The translations under genes were made by a program, and so were the position numbers. Below, piece by piece: positions 16,480 to 25,571 of a DNA stretch of 44,061 nt. The notes below the pieces were generated by a model that had not been told where the DNA came from, ran no database searches, and saw nothing but the letters and a program-made list of their open reading frames with translations. The stretch is from an uncultured Alphaproteobacteria bacterium (GTDB taxonomy: Bacteria; Pseudomonadota; Alphaproteobacteria; RF32; CAG-239): positions 1 through 44,061 of the forward strand of contig CALXUN010000013.1 in assembly GCA_944391705.1 (NCBI GenBank), in the 5' to 3' direction. The stretch's first letter is position 1; each line of letters opens with the position of its first letter.

Positions 16480-17655
16480 ATGTTGTTTAATTATAAAATA
16501 ATTCCGGTGTTTCTGATTACATTGTTGTTGACCGGTTGTTACGATGATGGCGCTGATAAGCAGCAAAATCTTTTGAATGCGGGGGTCGTTGTTATTTCGC
16601 CGCAAAATATTCCTCTTACTTTTGAATTTGCCGCCCGGGCTCAAGGGTCAAAGGAAACGGAAGTCCGGGCCCGAGTCGGTGGTATTTTGTTGAAACGCAA
16701 CTATATTGAAGGTTCAGAGGTCAAAGAAGGCAGCATTTTGTTTGAAATTGATCCGGAGCCTTATCAGGTGGCTCTCAATCAGGCTAAGGCAAAATTGGAA
16801 CAAAGTAAGGTTGAATTGAAAAATGCCAAAACCCAGTTAAACCGGACGGAAAAATTATACAAGCAAAAATATGCCAGTGAAAAATCATATGATGATGCGG
16901 TTGCTACTTATGATTCCTTGCAGGCAGCTTTATTGCTGGCTCAGGCTGAAGTTGATGCCGCCCAGCTTAATTTGGATTACACCAAGGTTAAAGCACCGAT
17001 AAGCGGCCTAACCAGTATGGAGGCGCAGTCGGAGGGAAGCCTGATATCAACATCCGGTGATGGCGGTCTTTTGACGCATATTATACAATTGGATCCGATT
17101 TATGTGATGTTTTCATTATCAGAAAACGAAATGATGACAATGGCCCGGATGGTTTCAAGCGGCCAGATTAAAAATCCCCAGGATAAAGATGCCGTTAAGG
17201 CAATTTTGCATTTTGATGCAGATCATACTTACGATTATCCGGGAAAAATTAATTTTGTTAACCCCAGTATTGATTCATCAACGGGTACAATTAAATTGCG
17301 CGCCGTTTTCCCCAATCCTGAAAAACGTCTGCGGCCGGGACAGTTTATGCGTCTGACGGTTGAAGGGCTGGTTCGTTCCAATGCGCACGTACTTCCGCAG
17401 GAGGCCGTTATGCAGGGGGCCAATGGCTCTTATGTTTACCGTCTGAAAGATGATAATACGGTTGAGACAGTTCCGGTTGTGACAGGTTTTTCAACCAAAA
17501 ACAGTGAATGGATTATAGATGACGGACTAAAGCCGGGTGACAGAATCGTTGTTGATAATTTGCTTAAAATCCGTCCCGGTATGAAAATTAATCCGGAAAT
17601 ACTGTCTTCCGAGGTATCATCTGATATGACGCAAACGACGATGGAGAAAAAATAA
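16480..17655 (+). CDS. RND efflux periplasmic adaptor (AcrA/MexA type) lipoprotein
   Basis: Periplasmic membrane-fusion protein linking an inner-membrane RND pump to an outer-membrane channel. The 391 residues start with a lipoprotein signal ending LLLTGC, with Cys20 for lipidation. The barrel-sandwich half-motifs are VRARVGGILLKRNYIEGSEV and DYTKVKAPISG. A coiled-coil hairpin lies between them (about 100-165, AKLEQSKVELKNAKTQLNRT). A beta-barrel and membrane-proximal domain follow (LRPGQFMRLTVEG). The stop overlaps the pump's start codon (TAATG). No TolC-like gene or divergent regulator is adjacent. Confidence 0.93.
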   Translation: MLFNYKIIPVFLITLLLTGCYDDGADKQQNLLNAGVVVISPQNIPLTFEFAARAQGSKETEVRARVGGILLKRNYIEGSEVKEGSILFEIDPEPYQVALNQAKAKLEQSKVELKNAKTQLNRTEKLYKQKYASEKSYDDAVATYDSLQAALLLAQAEVDAAQLNLDYTKVKAPISGLTSMEAQSEGSLISTSGDGGLLTHIIQLDPIYVMFSLSENEMMTMARMVSSGQIKNPQDKDAVKAILHFDADHTYDYPGKINFVNPSIDSSTGTIKLRAVFPNPEKRLRPGQFMRLTVEGLVRSNAHVLPQEAVMQGANGSYVYRLKDDNTVETVPVVTGFSTKNSEWIIDDGLKPGDRIVVDNLLKIRPGMKINPEILSSEVSSDMTQTTMEKK

Positions 17656-20600
17656 TGTTTTCAAAGTTTTTTATTAACCGGCCTATTTTCGCAACGGTTA
17701 TTTCTTTGATTATTGTTTTGGCCGGGTTGGTATCCATGAAAGTTCTTCCGGTTGAGCAGTATCCGAATATCGTACCGACGGAAATTCAGGTCAGCGCTGT
17801 TTATCCCGGAGCAACGGCCGAAGTTCTGGCCGATACGGTGGCAGCTCCCCTGGAACAGGAGATTAACGGCGTTAAGAATATGATTTATATGTATTCTAAC
17901 GCAACATCTTCCGGGTATTTAACCATCGGTGTGGTTTTTGATATCGGAACGGATCCGGATCAGGCAACCATTGACGTTAATAACAAAGTTCAGATGGCGA
18001 CATCAAAACTTCCGGCAGAAGTTACAAAACAGGGCGTGACGGTAGAGCAGAAATCGAATTCTATTTTGCAGGTTATTGCCATGCGTTCAACTTCTGAATT
18101 GTATGATACGGTTTATGTTTCCAATTATGCTTTGCTTAATGTGTTGGATGAGTTGAAACGTGTTAAAGGCGTCGGTGATGCTTCGCTGTTTGCTTCTCAG
18201 GATTATTCCATGCGCATCTGGCTTTCGCCCGATAAGCTGGCAGAATATAATTTGACGCCGCAAGATGTTATTGCCGCCATTCAGGAGCAGAACTCCCAAT
18301 TTGCAGCCGGACAATTCGGACAGGAGCCTATGGATGATTCCGTAGCTTATACGTATTCCGTTAATACCAAGGGACGCTTGGTTGATGAAAAAGAGTTCGG
18401 CAATATTATTTTACGCAGCAACGAAATCGGCGGGGCTTTAAGGCTTAAAGATGTTGCCCGTATTGAGCTGGGCGCGCAGGATTACAGCGTCAGCTCCAAA
18501 TTTAACGGGGAAGAAGCCGTTGCTTTCGCCGTTTATCTGCAGCCGGGTGCGAATGCTTTGGAAACGGCTAATCTGGTTAAGGCCAAGATGGAAGAACTTT
18601 CCAAAAGTTTTCCGCAAGGAATTACCTATGCCATACCTTATGACACCACTTTGTTCGTTAACGTTTCTATCAAAGAAGTTATTCATACTTTCTTTGAGGC
18701 TGTGTTGCTGGTTATTGTGGTCGTTTATCTCTTTTTGCAGAATTTCAGAGCAACTTTAATCCCGATTTTGGCAGTTCCCGTTTCCATCATCGGGGCGTTT
18801 GCCGGAATGTATGTCATGGGTTTTTCCATTAATCTGTTAACCTTGTTTGGTCTGATTTTGGCAATTGGTATTGTGGTTGACGATGCTATTATTGTTTTGG
18901 AGAATGTTGAACGATTAATGGAAGAAGAAAAGCTGTCCCCAAAAGAAGCGGCAATTAAGGCAATGAAGGAAGTCGCGGGACCGGTAATTGCCGTGGCTTT
19001 GGTTCTTTCTTCCGTTTTTTTGCCGATAGCTTTTTTGGGCGGCATGACCGGTGTTATGTATAAGCAATTTTCCGTCACAATTGCCGTTTCTGTTTTGATT
19101 TCGGCTTTGGTGGCTTTGTCGCTGACACCGTCTCTATGTGCTTTGATTATTAAAAATAATCGTAAAAAAGAAACGTTGTCCTTTTTCCAATGGTTTAACC
19201 GTTTCTTTGAAAAGGCAACCGGGTGGTATATTTCCGGAGTAAAATTTTTCCTAAATAACAGGAAAACCGGTATCGGGGTTTTTATAGTCGTTTTGGTTTT
19301 GATTGCCGGTCTGTTTAAGATTATTCCGACCGGTTTGGTGCCGATGGAAGACCAGGGGAATTTACTTATGGCACACAGTCTGCCGGAAGCTTCTTCGCTT
19401 TCAAGAACCGAAAAGTTTACCGATGCCGTTTCCGAAATGGTCAGTAAAAATGAAAATATTGAAGATATTATGACCATTAATGGTTTTAATATGCTTTCCT
19501 CCAGTCAGAACACATATTCCGGAATTAGTTTTATCACCTTAAAAGACTGGAGTTTGCGGCAAAAATCAGAACAATCGGCCGATGCCTTATCCGGTTTGTT
19601 TACCGGGTACGGAATGAGCCGCAATGACGGAATCGGTTATGCTTTCAGCATGCCTCCGATTATGGGAATGAGCACGACCGGCGGCTTTGAAGCTTATATT
19701 CAAAACAAAGGCGGAAAAACCTCCAAGGAGCTGATGGCAAAAACCCAGGAATTTGTTGATGCGGCCAACAAACGTCCGGAACTTGCAAATGTTAAAACAA
19801 CATTTTCTGTCAGTACGCCGCAGTATCGTATTGATTTGGACCGTGAAAAGGCAAAGGCTTTGAATGTGCCGGTTGACAATGTTTATTCTGTTATGCAGGC
19901 AACTTTTGGAAGCTTATATGTCAATGATTTTACCTATATGGGAAGAAATTTCAGGGTTACGTTACAGTCAGAAGCCCATTTCAGAAGATCGCCCGATGAT
20001 TTGAGATATGTTTATGTTAAATCATCTAACGGTGATTTGGTGCCGTTATCTACGCTTATTACGGTTGAAAGGATAACCGGACCTGAACTTATTAACCGGT
20101 TTAATATTTTTCCGTCGGCCAAAGTGTTGGGTGATCCGGCGCCGGGATATTCTTCAGGTCAGGCAATTCAGGCTATGGAGGATGTCGCAGACGAAGTTCT
20201 CGGAAATGATTACAGTCTTTCCTGGATAGGCTCTGCTTATCAGGAAAAATTGACCGGCGGTGCCTCAACCCAGGCCTTTATATTCGGGTTGATTATGATT
20301 TTTTTGATTTTGTCAGCTCAATATGAAAAATGGTCTTTACCGGTGGTTGTAATTCTTTCGGTTCCTTTTGCCGTGTTGGGAGCATTATTGGCAGTTTGGA
20401 TGCGAGGCATTGAAAATGACCTGTATTTTCAAGTCGGTTTGGTTACTTTAATCGGTCTGGCAGCGAAAAATGCCATTCTGATTGTAGAATTTGCCGTTAT
20501 GAAAGTTCAGGAAGGTTTAACGTATGCTGAAGCTGCCGTTGCGGCGGCAAAACTAAGGTTTCGTCCGATTGTTATGACATCTCTGGCATTTACTTTCGGC

Positions 20601-20828
20601 GTTTTTCCTTTGGCTTTGTCAAGTGGCGCCGGAGCGGCAAGCCGGCATGCCATCGGTACCGGCATGATTGGCGGCATGGTTGTTTCTACATTTGTGGCAA
20701 CACTGTTTGTTCCGATGATGTTTGCTATAATCGGGGAATTTTTCGATGAAGAAAACATCAAACTCCGTAAAATTAATGACCGGGCCGAAAAGCTTGGCAG
20801 GCCGAAATTAAAACGGCTCATGAGATAA
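17655..20828 (+). CDS. RND multidrug efflux pump, HAE1 (AcrB/MexB) type
   Basis: Inner-membrane proton-driven trimeric exporter of hydrophobic compounds. The length of 1057 residues is typical. The N-terminus FINRPIFATVISLIIVLAG is standard for HAE1 pumps. The proton-relay Asp pair is in TM4 (LAIGIVVDDAIIVLENVER), and the TM10 lysine is in GLAAKNAILIVEFA. Two large periplasmic porter loops separate the membrane halves. The start overlaps the adaptor stop, so the two are one operon. A perfect hairpin terminator follows the stop. Substrate range cannot be read from the sequence. Confidence 0.96.
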   Translation: MFSKFFINRPIFATVISLIIVLAGLVSMKVLPVEQYPNIVPTEIQVSAVYPGATAEVLADTVAAPLEQEINGVKNMIYMYSNATSSGYLTIGVVFDIGTDPDQATIDVNNKVQMATSKLPAEVTKQGVTVEQKSNSILQVIAMRSTSELYDTVYVSNYALLNVLDELKRVKGVGDASLFASQDYSMRIWLSPDKLAEYNLTPQDVIAAIQEQNSQFAAGQFGQEPMDDSVAYTYSVNTKGRLVDEKEFGNIILRSNEIGGALRLKDVARIELGAQDYSVSSKFNGEEAVAFAVYLQPGANALETANLVKAKMEELSKSFPQGITYAIPYDTTLFVNVSIKEVIHTFFEAVLLVIVVVYLFLQNFRATLIPILAVPVSIIGAFAGMYVMGFSINLLTLFGLILAIGIVVDDAIIVLENVERLMEEEKLSPKEAAIKAMKEVAGPVIAVALVLSSVFLPIAFLGGMTGVMYKQFSVTIAVSVLISALVALSLTPSLCALIIKNNRKKETLSFFQWFNRFFEKATGWYISGVKFFLNNRKTGIGVFIVVLVLIAGLFKIIPTGLVPMEDQGNLLMAHSLPEASSLSRTEKFTDAVSEMVSKNENIEDIMTINGFNMLSSSQNTYSGISFITLKDWSLRQKSEQSADALSGLFTGYGMSRNDGIGYAFSMPPIMGMSTTGGFEAYIQNKGGKTSKELMAKTQEFVDAANKRPELANVKTTFSVSTPQYRIDLDREKAKALNVPVDNVYSVMQATFGSLYVNDFTYMGRNFRVTLQSEAHFRRSPDDLRYVYVKSSNGDLVPLSTLITVERITGPELINRFNIFPSAKVLGDPAPGYSSGQAIQAMEDVADEVLGNDYSLSWIGSAYQEKLTGGASTQAFIFGLIMIFLILSAQYEKWSLPVVVILSVPFAVLGALLAVWMRGIENDLYFQVGLVTLIGLAAKNAILIVEFAVMKVQEGLTYAEAAVAAAKLRFRPIVMTSLAFTFGVFPLALSSGAGAASRHAIGTGMIGGMVVSTFVATLFVPMMFAIIGEFFDEENIKLRKINDRAEKLGRPKLKRLMR

Positions 20829-20857
20829 GAAAAAGCCCCGGAGCTCCGGGGCTTTTT
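20829..20857. terminator. Terminator of the RND operon
   Basis: The perfect palindrome AAAAGCCCCGGAGCTCCGGGGCTTTT is followed by T residues, directly after the pump stop. Confidence 0.9.
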
Positions 20858-20881
20858 AATGTTTTGAAGTTTCCTGATTTT

Positions 20882-21013
20882 ATGTTTCCAAATGCCAAAT
20901 GGATTGTGACGATTCCGGGAACAGATTGGAAAAAACTGGAAGATGAGCTGGCAAAGGTCAAAATTATGGGTGATCGTTATCCGGCAGATCAGCAAGCACA
21001 GGTCGGAAAATAA
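20882..21013 (+). CDS. Small ORF or gene fragment, 43 residues
   Basis: The peptide starts MFPNAKWIVTIPGTDWKKLE and ends DQQAQVGK. The frame stays open upstream into the RND terminator, and no SD precedes the ATG. Its amphipathic, protein-like composition suggests the 3' remnant of a lost gene rather than chance. No family is recognised. It lies alone between the RND terminator and the MBL-fold gene. Confidence 0.3.
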   Translation: MFPNAKWIVTIPGTDWKKLEDELAKVKIMGDRYPADQQAQVGK

Positions 21014-21115
21014 AATCGGTATAAAAAATTGCTGAAATTTTATTTTTTCAATTGACTTGGAGTATGCTCTAAAAACCATAATAAATATGTTCATTAAAAA
21101 TCAGCGGAGTATATA

Positions 21116-22204
21116 ATGAAAATGTTTTTAAGCTTTTTTTTGAAATTTTTTCTTGTTGTTCTGGTTGCTGCAATCATTTTGGGTGCTTATGCCTGGCGGG
21201 AAATCGGGCAGGCGCCGTCTGAGGCGGAAATGAAAGCTTATGAAAAGCTGCCGTATTTTAAAAACGGCGAGTTTCAAAGTCCGCAGAAAATGGTCTATGA
21301 TTTTAACAATGTCCGCAACGGTCCGGCCGGCTGGAGCCGCTTTTTATTCCGTTCGCCGTTTGCGCCGGAAACATCTTTGCCGCAGATGGCGTTGAACAAA
21401 GACAGTTTCGGGAAACAACCGGAAAATTTTGCTTTTTACTGGCTTGGGCATTCATCGGCCATTATGGAGCTTGCCGGAAAGCGCGTCATTTTTGATCCGG
21501 TCTTTTATAATGCTGCACCGCTGCCGTATGTTGTGCCGCGTTATAATCCTTCGCCGCTTGCATTAAAGGATTTGCCGGATATTGATTATGTGGTGATTAC
21601 CCACAACCATTATGATCACTTGGAAAGAAAAACCGTTCAGGCTCTTAAAAAAGCGCATTTTATTGTTCCGCTCGGCATCGGGGCAGCGCTTCGCGGCTGG
21701 GGAATTCCGGCTGCGAATATAACCGAACTCGGCTGGAAAGATGTATTTGAACAAGACGGCTTGCGGATTGTTGCTGAAACCGCCGTGCATTATTCCGGAC
21801 GTGGTTTAGGTGATCGTAATAAAACATTATGGAACTCGTATGTTATTCAAGCTACCGGTCAAAATATCTATTGGGTCGGCGACAGCGGCTACGGAACGCA
21901 TTTTAAAGAAATCGGGGAAAAATACGGTCCGTTTGATTTGGTTACGATTGAAATTGACGGTTGGAATACCGGCTGGCCGAACACGCATCTGTTTCCGGGT
22001 GAAGCAGCAAAGGCCGTACGTGAGTTAAAGGCCGGGCGGATTATACCGGTTCACTGGGCGGTTTTTGATTTGGCATTGCATCCCTGGCATGAGTCAATTG
22101 ATATGCTCCTTGAAGAAATGAAAAATACGGATATTGAGGTTTTAACCCCGATGATGGGTGAAAAAATCATTCCCGGCGTCAGTAAAACAAAAAAATGGTG
22201 GTAA
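21116..22204 (+). CDS. Metallo-beta-lactamase-fold hydrolase, NAPE-PLD/UlaG-like, membrane-anchored
   Basis: The 362-residue protein has an N-terminal membrane helix (about 4-26), so the catalytic domain probably faces the periplasm. The MBL zinc motif is THNHYDHL (H163, H165, D167, H168). Further ligands are likely in WVGDSGYG and PVHWAVFDL. The block YWLGHSSAIMELAGKRVIFD is typical of the N-acylphosphatidylethanolamine-phospholipase-D-like branch. The substrate could be a phospholipid, but that is only family inference. SD GGAG lies before the ATG. The next gene starts 3 bases after the stop. Confidence 0.85.
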   Translation: MKMFLSFFLKFFLVVLVAAIILGAYAWREIGQAPSEAEMKAYEKLPYFKNGEFQSPQKMVYDFNNVRNGPAGWSRFLFRSPFAPETSLPQMALNKDSFGKQPENFAFYWLGHSSAIMELAGKRVIFDPVFYNAAPLPYVVPRYNPSPLALKDLPDIDYVVITHNHYDHLERKTVQALKKAHFIVPLGIGAALRGWGIPAANITELGWKDVFEQDGLRIVAETAVHYSGRGLGDRNKTLWNSYVIQATGQNIYWVGDSGYGTHFKEIGEKYGPFDLVTIEIDGWNTGWPNTHLFPGEAAKAVRELKAGRIIPVHWAVFDLALHPWHESIDMLLEEMKNTDIEVLTPMMGEKIIPGVSKTKKWW

Positions 22205-22207
22205 GAA

Positions 22208-22840
22208 ATGGACAGACGTAATTTTATTAAAACGACATTGGCTGCGGCGGCTTTGACGGCATTGCCCGGAGTATTGAAAAAAACGGAAGCAAAGGAGAAG
22301 AATATGAAAATTTTGGTTTTAACCGGCAGTCCGCGCAAGAATGGAAATTCCAACACTTTGGCAGATTATTTTATCAAAGGTGCGGAAGAGGCCGGACATC
22401 AGGTTGAGCGTTTTGATGCGGCTTTTAAGAATGTTCATCCGTGTATTGCCTGCAATAAGTGCGGCATGAACGGTCCTTGCGTGTTTAAGGATGATTTTGA
22501 ATTTGTCCGCAACCATATTGTGGATGCCGATGTGGTGGTTTTTGCCACGCCGATGTATTATTTCGGCGTTTCGGCGCAGTTAAAAGCCGTTATTGACCGC
22601 TTTTATGCCATAAACGGACAGATTCACCGTCCGAAAAAGGCGGTTCTTTTGATGACCTATGCCAACATGGCCGCTTCGGAAGCCGTGCCGATTGAAGCGC
22701 ATTATGATGTTTTGTTAAAATATCTCGGTTGGGAAGATGCCGGCCGGATTATTGTTCCCGGCGTCTGGCCGGCCGGTGCGGTGAAACATACCGATTATCC
22801 GGAGCATGCTTATAAGCTTGGAAAAAACATCACCGGATAA
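22208..22840 (+). CDS. Flavodoxin-fold NADPH-dependent FMN reductase with Tat-type leader
   Basis: The 210-residue protein starts with a twin-arginine leader (DRRNFIKTTLAAAALTALPG). The FMN-binding loop LTGSPRKNGNSNTL follows, then a cysteine-rich CIACNKCGMNGPC (about 79-91) and TPMYYFGVSAQLKAVIDRF. The domain is of the iron-sulfur-flavoprotein/NADPH-dependent FMN reductase type; the cysteines may bind a metal cluster. A second in-frame ATG at 22304 begins exactly at MKILVLTGSPRK and has a strong SD (AAAGGAG, 22291-22297). A cytoplasmic form without the leader may therefore also be made. It is co-transcribed with the MBL-fold gene. Confidence 0.85.
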   Translation: MDRRNFIKTTLAAAALTALPGVLKKTEAKEKNMKILVLTGSPRKNGNSNTLADYFIKGAEEAGHQVERFDAAFKNVHPCIACNKCGMNGPCVFKDDFEFVRNHIVDADVVVFATPMYYFGVSAQLKAVIDRFYAINGQIHRPKKAVLLMTYANMAASEAVPIEAHYDVLLKYLGWEDAGRIIVPGVWPAGAVKHTDYPEHAYKLGKNITG

Positions 22841-22876
22841 CTTTGCCGGCGGTTTCGTTATGTCGGCAATGATTTG

Positions 22877-23674
22877 TTACCTTGAATAATTATTATCTCT
22901 AATCGGCATATTTTGTACCGGATTGTCTTTTTGATAATTTAAAAAATTGGCATGATGAAGTTCGTTAACTTTTTCACGACTGATTTTAATTGTGCCGAGT
23001 TGCGCTGTTTTCATTGGATTTTCTGCCTGCAACAGCCTTTTGCAAACTTCCGCTGATACAATGCCGCAAACGCCTTTTTCCCGGCAGATCGGCTTGTCGT
23101 TCTGATAAGTGCTGACGCTCATGCCCTGAGTTTCAAAAATCTTCTGCAAATGTGCCAGCGTCAGATCTATTTCCTTGGAATAATCAAGCTTTCCGCCGTC
23201 TCTTAACGCATGTTGCTCTAAAATCATGATATTGATATGATTTCTGTCTTTGTGGGAATCAAAACATAGTGCCACGCCATGAGCTTCTTTATCTTCAGAG
23301 TAAATCGTCAACGGTACGACCATTTGCCGCTGGCTGACGTCTTTAAGGCTCAATGTTTGCGCCGTAATATTCATAATGCAGTTCAAAGCCAGAAAATTGT
23401 TTTCGGTCGGGGTAATGCCAATTTCTCCGGTAATCAGTTTCTCACTCATACAGGCGTCAAGTACCAAGTCGTCAGCCTTGTCGCAGTCTTTTGCTGCCAG
23501 AATATAATATTGGGTTGTATCCAAAAAAGAACATCCCTCGGTTTGTTCCGCTATTTTGGAGGCGACATAGTTTGTTGCGCGGAAATTATAGCCGCTTTTA
23601 GGAATATCTAAAGTCAGATTGGGGTTGCGGGTAATGTTGTCTAGGCTTTCTTGGTCGAGCATAAAATAATGCAT
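22877..23674 (-). CDS. Predicted YopJ-like (clan CE) cysteine protease/acetyltransferase
   Basis: The 265-residue protein has no signal peptide. The second half shows a clan-CE catalytic order: His132 in KEAHGVALCFDSH, Glu153 in NIMILEQHALRDG, and Cys203 in GVCGIVSAEVCKRLL. The last block is close in pattern to the YopJ-family nucleophile region (ECGIFSFALAKKL). The spacings His-Glu 21 and Glu-Cys 50 are also similar to YopJ (19 and 44). YopJ proteins are type III effectors that acetylate Ser/Thr/Lys of host kinases. A Ulp1/deubiquitinase-type protease is the alternative. It is the last gene of a three-gene minus-strand operon; its ATG follows the preceding stop by one base. Confidence 0.6.
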   Translation of the reverse strand: MHYFMLDQESLDNITRNPNLTLDIPKSGYNFRATNYVASKIAEQTEGCSFLDTTQYYILAAKDCDKADDLVLDACMSEKLITGEIGITPTENNFLALNCIMNITAQTLSLKDVSQRQMVVPLTIYSEDKEAHGVALCFDSHKDRNHINIMILEQHALRDGGKLDYSKEIDLTLAHLQKIFETQGMSVSTYQNDKPICREKGVCGIVSAEVCKRLLQAENPMKTAQLGTIKISREKVNELHHANFLNYQKDNPVQNMPIRDNNYSR

Positions 23675-23675
23675 T

Positions 23676-24206
23676 TCATTTCTCCAGTGTTATGTATTCC
23701 GGCGGGATAATGCCTCCTTTGATAACCAAAAGATAATAAGGAACAACGGAAAACCGCAGGCCCAGTTTCTCATCACAAACCGACCAATCCACCGGAGAAG
23801 TGTTAATATCGTTGATTGAGGCTAATTTTATCAGATGTTCATCAATGTCTTGCGGCAAATCTTTATCTAAATCCGGCCGGATTGCCGGACTGACATAAAC
23901 AGCTTCAATCAGGCCGTCTTTTTGTAAAGTTTCTAAATCAATAGAAAACAAATCGGCATTTTCAATAAAAGGTTTGAACATATTGATACTTTTGTCCGTC
24001 CATCGTATCGGTTCTGAAAAACCGCGAATAGCACGGCTGCGGCCGGCAAAACAGTTTTCAAACCATTGCACGATTCCGGCATGAGTTGTTTCTCCGCCGG
24101 TGCGTTTGTAATAATAACTTAAATCGGCATTTGGATTCATTGCAAAAGACAGGATTCCTTCTGTAAGTGCCGTATTCCCTTTGGTGATGTAATGATAAAG
24201 CTTCAT
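23676..24206 (-). CDS. Unknown protein in effector-like operon
   Basis: I do not recognise this 176-residue soluble protein. It begins MKLYHYITKGNTALTEGIL and has the blocks FENCFAGRSRAIRGFSEPIRW and VVPYYLLVIKGGIIPPEYI. The opening LYHY.T...L..GIL resembles the start of some ADP-ribosyltransferase-fold proteins, but I cannot place a catalytic triad, so this is not a call. It sits 11 bases after the metalloprotease-like gene and 1 base before the YopJ-like gene. The three are probably one transcript and may share a role. Confidence 0.7.
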   Translation of the reverse strand: MKLYHYITKGNTALTEGILSFAMNPNADLSYYYKRTGGETTHAGIVQWFENCFAGRSRAIRGFSEPIRWTDKSINMFKPFIENADLFSIDLETLQKDGLIEAVYVSPAIRPDLDKDLPQDIDEHLIKLASINDINTSPVDWSVCDEKLGLRFSVVPYYLLVIKGGIIPPEYITLEK

Positions 24207-24217
24207 AATGCTTTCCC

Positions 24218-25255
24218 TTATTTAGAACGATATTGTGTCAGTTTGGCCATTGAAAAAGCTTTATTATGAATCCTCTCGACTTCTTTACTGTTTGGATTCC
24301 GGTCTTTTTCAATTCCGGTTTTTTCGGTGAGTTGTTGCTCCATATATTCCTGTAATCCGTGAGCGTGAGTTTCGCCAGGCTGCATGGCGTATAAGTCTTT
24401 ATAGCCGGCGGATTCCTTATTGTTAATCTCGTTTTCATAAAAAGTCACGTTGTTCATGTCGCAGTCGAAAATCCGTTTAATCAGCGGATTGTTAAAATTT
24501 TCACAGTGCTGCCGCAGGTGTGTCCCCTCATGAAACATAACCGATACAGCAAAAAAGTTATCGCTTTTTTGCAAACGTTCTTCGTTAAAATAGATTTTTC
24601 CTTTGTGATAATAGGCCGCATTGATGTGTGCATTCTCGTTCAGCCCGCATTCCTTTCGTCTGGCTTCGGTAAAAAATTCAATCTTCGGTGCCGTGCCGTA
24701 TACATATTCAAAGATATTTGCCGCTTGTCGGATAACGTCTTTTTTTTCATCCAAAGACGTTTCCTGCCAGTTTTTCATTCTATTGGTAATCTCCGGCTGA
24801 TTTGCAATTAATGAAGCGTAACGGCAGGTTTGCTTCTTTTCCGTATCCCAAAAACTTTTTGGAAAATCCATATTAAACAGGCAGGCTTTGATATTTTCTT
24901 CATTTTTTTGGCAGACTTTCATTAGTTCATTAACAGTCTGCCGCCGCGGAAACAATATTTCCATATATTCAATCTTTTGTTCCAGCGGCAGTTCGGCAAC
25001 TTGCCGGGGCGTCATTGCGGAGAATTGTTCTGCTTTTTGCTGCTTGAGCTTTTGCCGTGCCATATAAAGGGATCGGTGTTGGGCTACAATCTTGTTAAAA
25101 TCATTCAGAGAGATTTTTTCCAAACCGTTGTCGGTAATAATTTTGCTGATACGTTCTTCATCTTTGTCTGAAAACGGCGTAAACGAAACATTGCCTTCAT
25201 CATTCAGCAGGATACGGCATCTGTCCATTAAATCTTCAAATTCGTTTATATTCAT
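24218..25255 (-). CDS. Predicted HEXXH zinc metalloprotease
   Basis: The protein is 345 residues without signal peptide. The zinc motif HEGTHLRQH (His242, Glu243, His246) is followed about 50 residues later by MQPGETHAHGLQEYME, where Glu295 is a good third ligand in gluzincin fashion. The N-terminal 180 residues are helical and charged (MARQKLKQQKAEQF), possibly a substrate- or partner-binding region. I start at the ATG at 25255 (SD AGGGAG), not at 25276. It is the first gene of the operon with the unknown and YopJ-like proteins. Combined with clan-CE chemistry downstream, this suggests a set of host- or competitor-directed enzymes. Confidence 0.6.
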   Translation of the reverse strand: MNINEFEDLMDRCRILLNDEGNVSFTPFSDKDEERISKIITDNGLEKISLNDFNKIVAQHRSLYMARQKLKQQKAEQFSAMTPRQVAELPLEQKIEYMEILFPRRQTVNELMKVCQKNEENIKACLFNMDFPKSFWDTEKKQTCRYASLIANQPEITNRMKNWQETSLDEKKDVIRQAANIFEYVYGTAPKIEFFTEARRKECGLNENAHINAAYYHKGKIYFNEERLQKSDNFFAVSVMFHEGTHLRQHCENFNNPLIKRIFDCDMNNVTFYENEINNKESAGYKDLYAMQPGETHAHGLQEYMEQQLTEKTGIEKDRNPNSKEVERIHNKAFSMAKLTQYRSK

Positions 25256-25276
25256 GATGCGCTCCCTAATTATCAA

Positions 25277-25514
25277 CGGTTATCTGCCGCATGGCTATAA
25301 TAAACCAACTTAGTTAAAATATAAACTATTTGTGATTAACATGCAATTAAAAATTTTCCGCAAACTTTTTTGTCAAAATGTGCTTAAGAGGCGGTTTTGC
25401 TGCTTTTGTCTGTTGTGATAATTTTTTTTGTTGGTAATTTTTGATGCCTGATTTGTAGATTGCTTCCATGAATAAAGTTATATTTTATTATTATCAGTTT
25501 AAAGGAAAGACAAT
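25277..25514. other. AT-rich intergenic region, divergent
   Basis: This stretch separates the minus-strand effector-like operon from the plus-strand FGE-domain gene and should hold promoters for both. I see no confident consensus pair, repeat or RNA in it. Confidence 0.3.
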
Positions 25515-25571
25515 ATGGACAATGCACCATCATACGACAAACTGGAAGATTTATCCGGGAATATTTATTAG
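25515..25571 (+). CDS. 18-residue leader-like ORF
   Basis: The ORF encodes MDNAPSYDKLEDLSGNIY. It has a strong SD (AAAGGAAAG, about 8 bases before the ATG) and ends 97 bases before the next start. It could be a leader peptide or the stub of a deleted gene. Confidence 0.3.
   Translation: MDNAPSYDKLEDLSGNIY

Noticed and set aside
16480-20828. Specific drug-resistance assignment for the RND pump
   Set aside because: Sequence motifs show the HAE1 class only; substrate range cannot be inferred.
23676-24206. ADP-ribosyltransferase call for the middle effector-operon gene
   Set aside because: Only the opening LYHY resembles that fold; no Arg/Ser/Glu or His/Tyr/Glu catalytic set can be placed.
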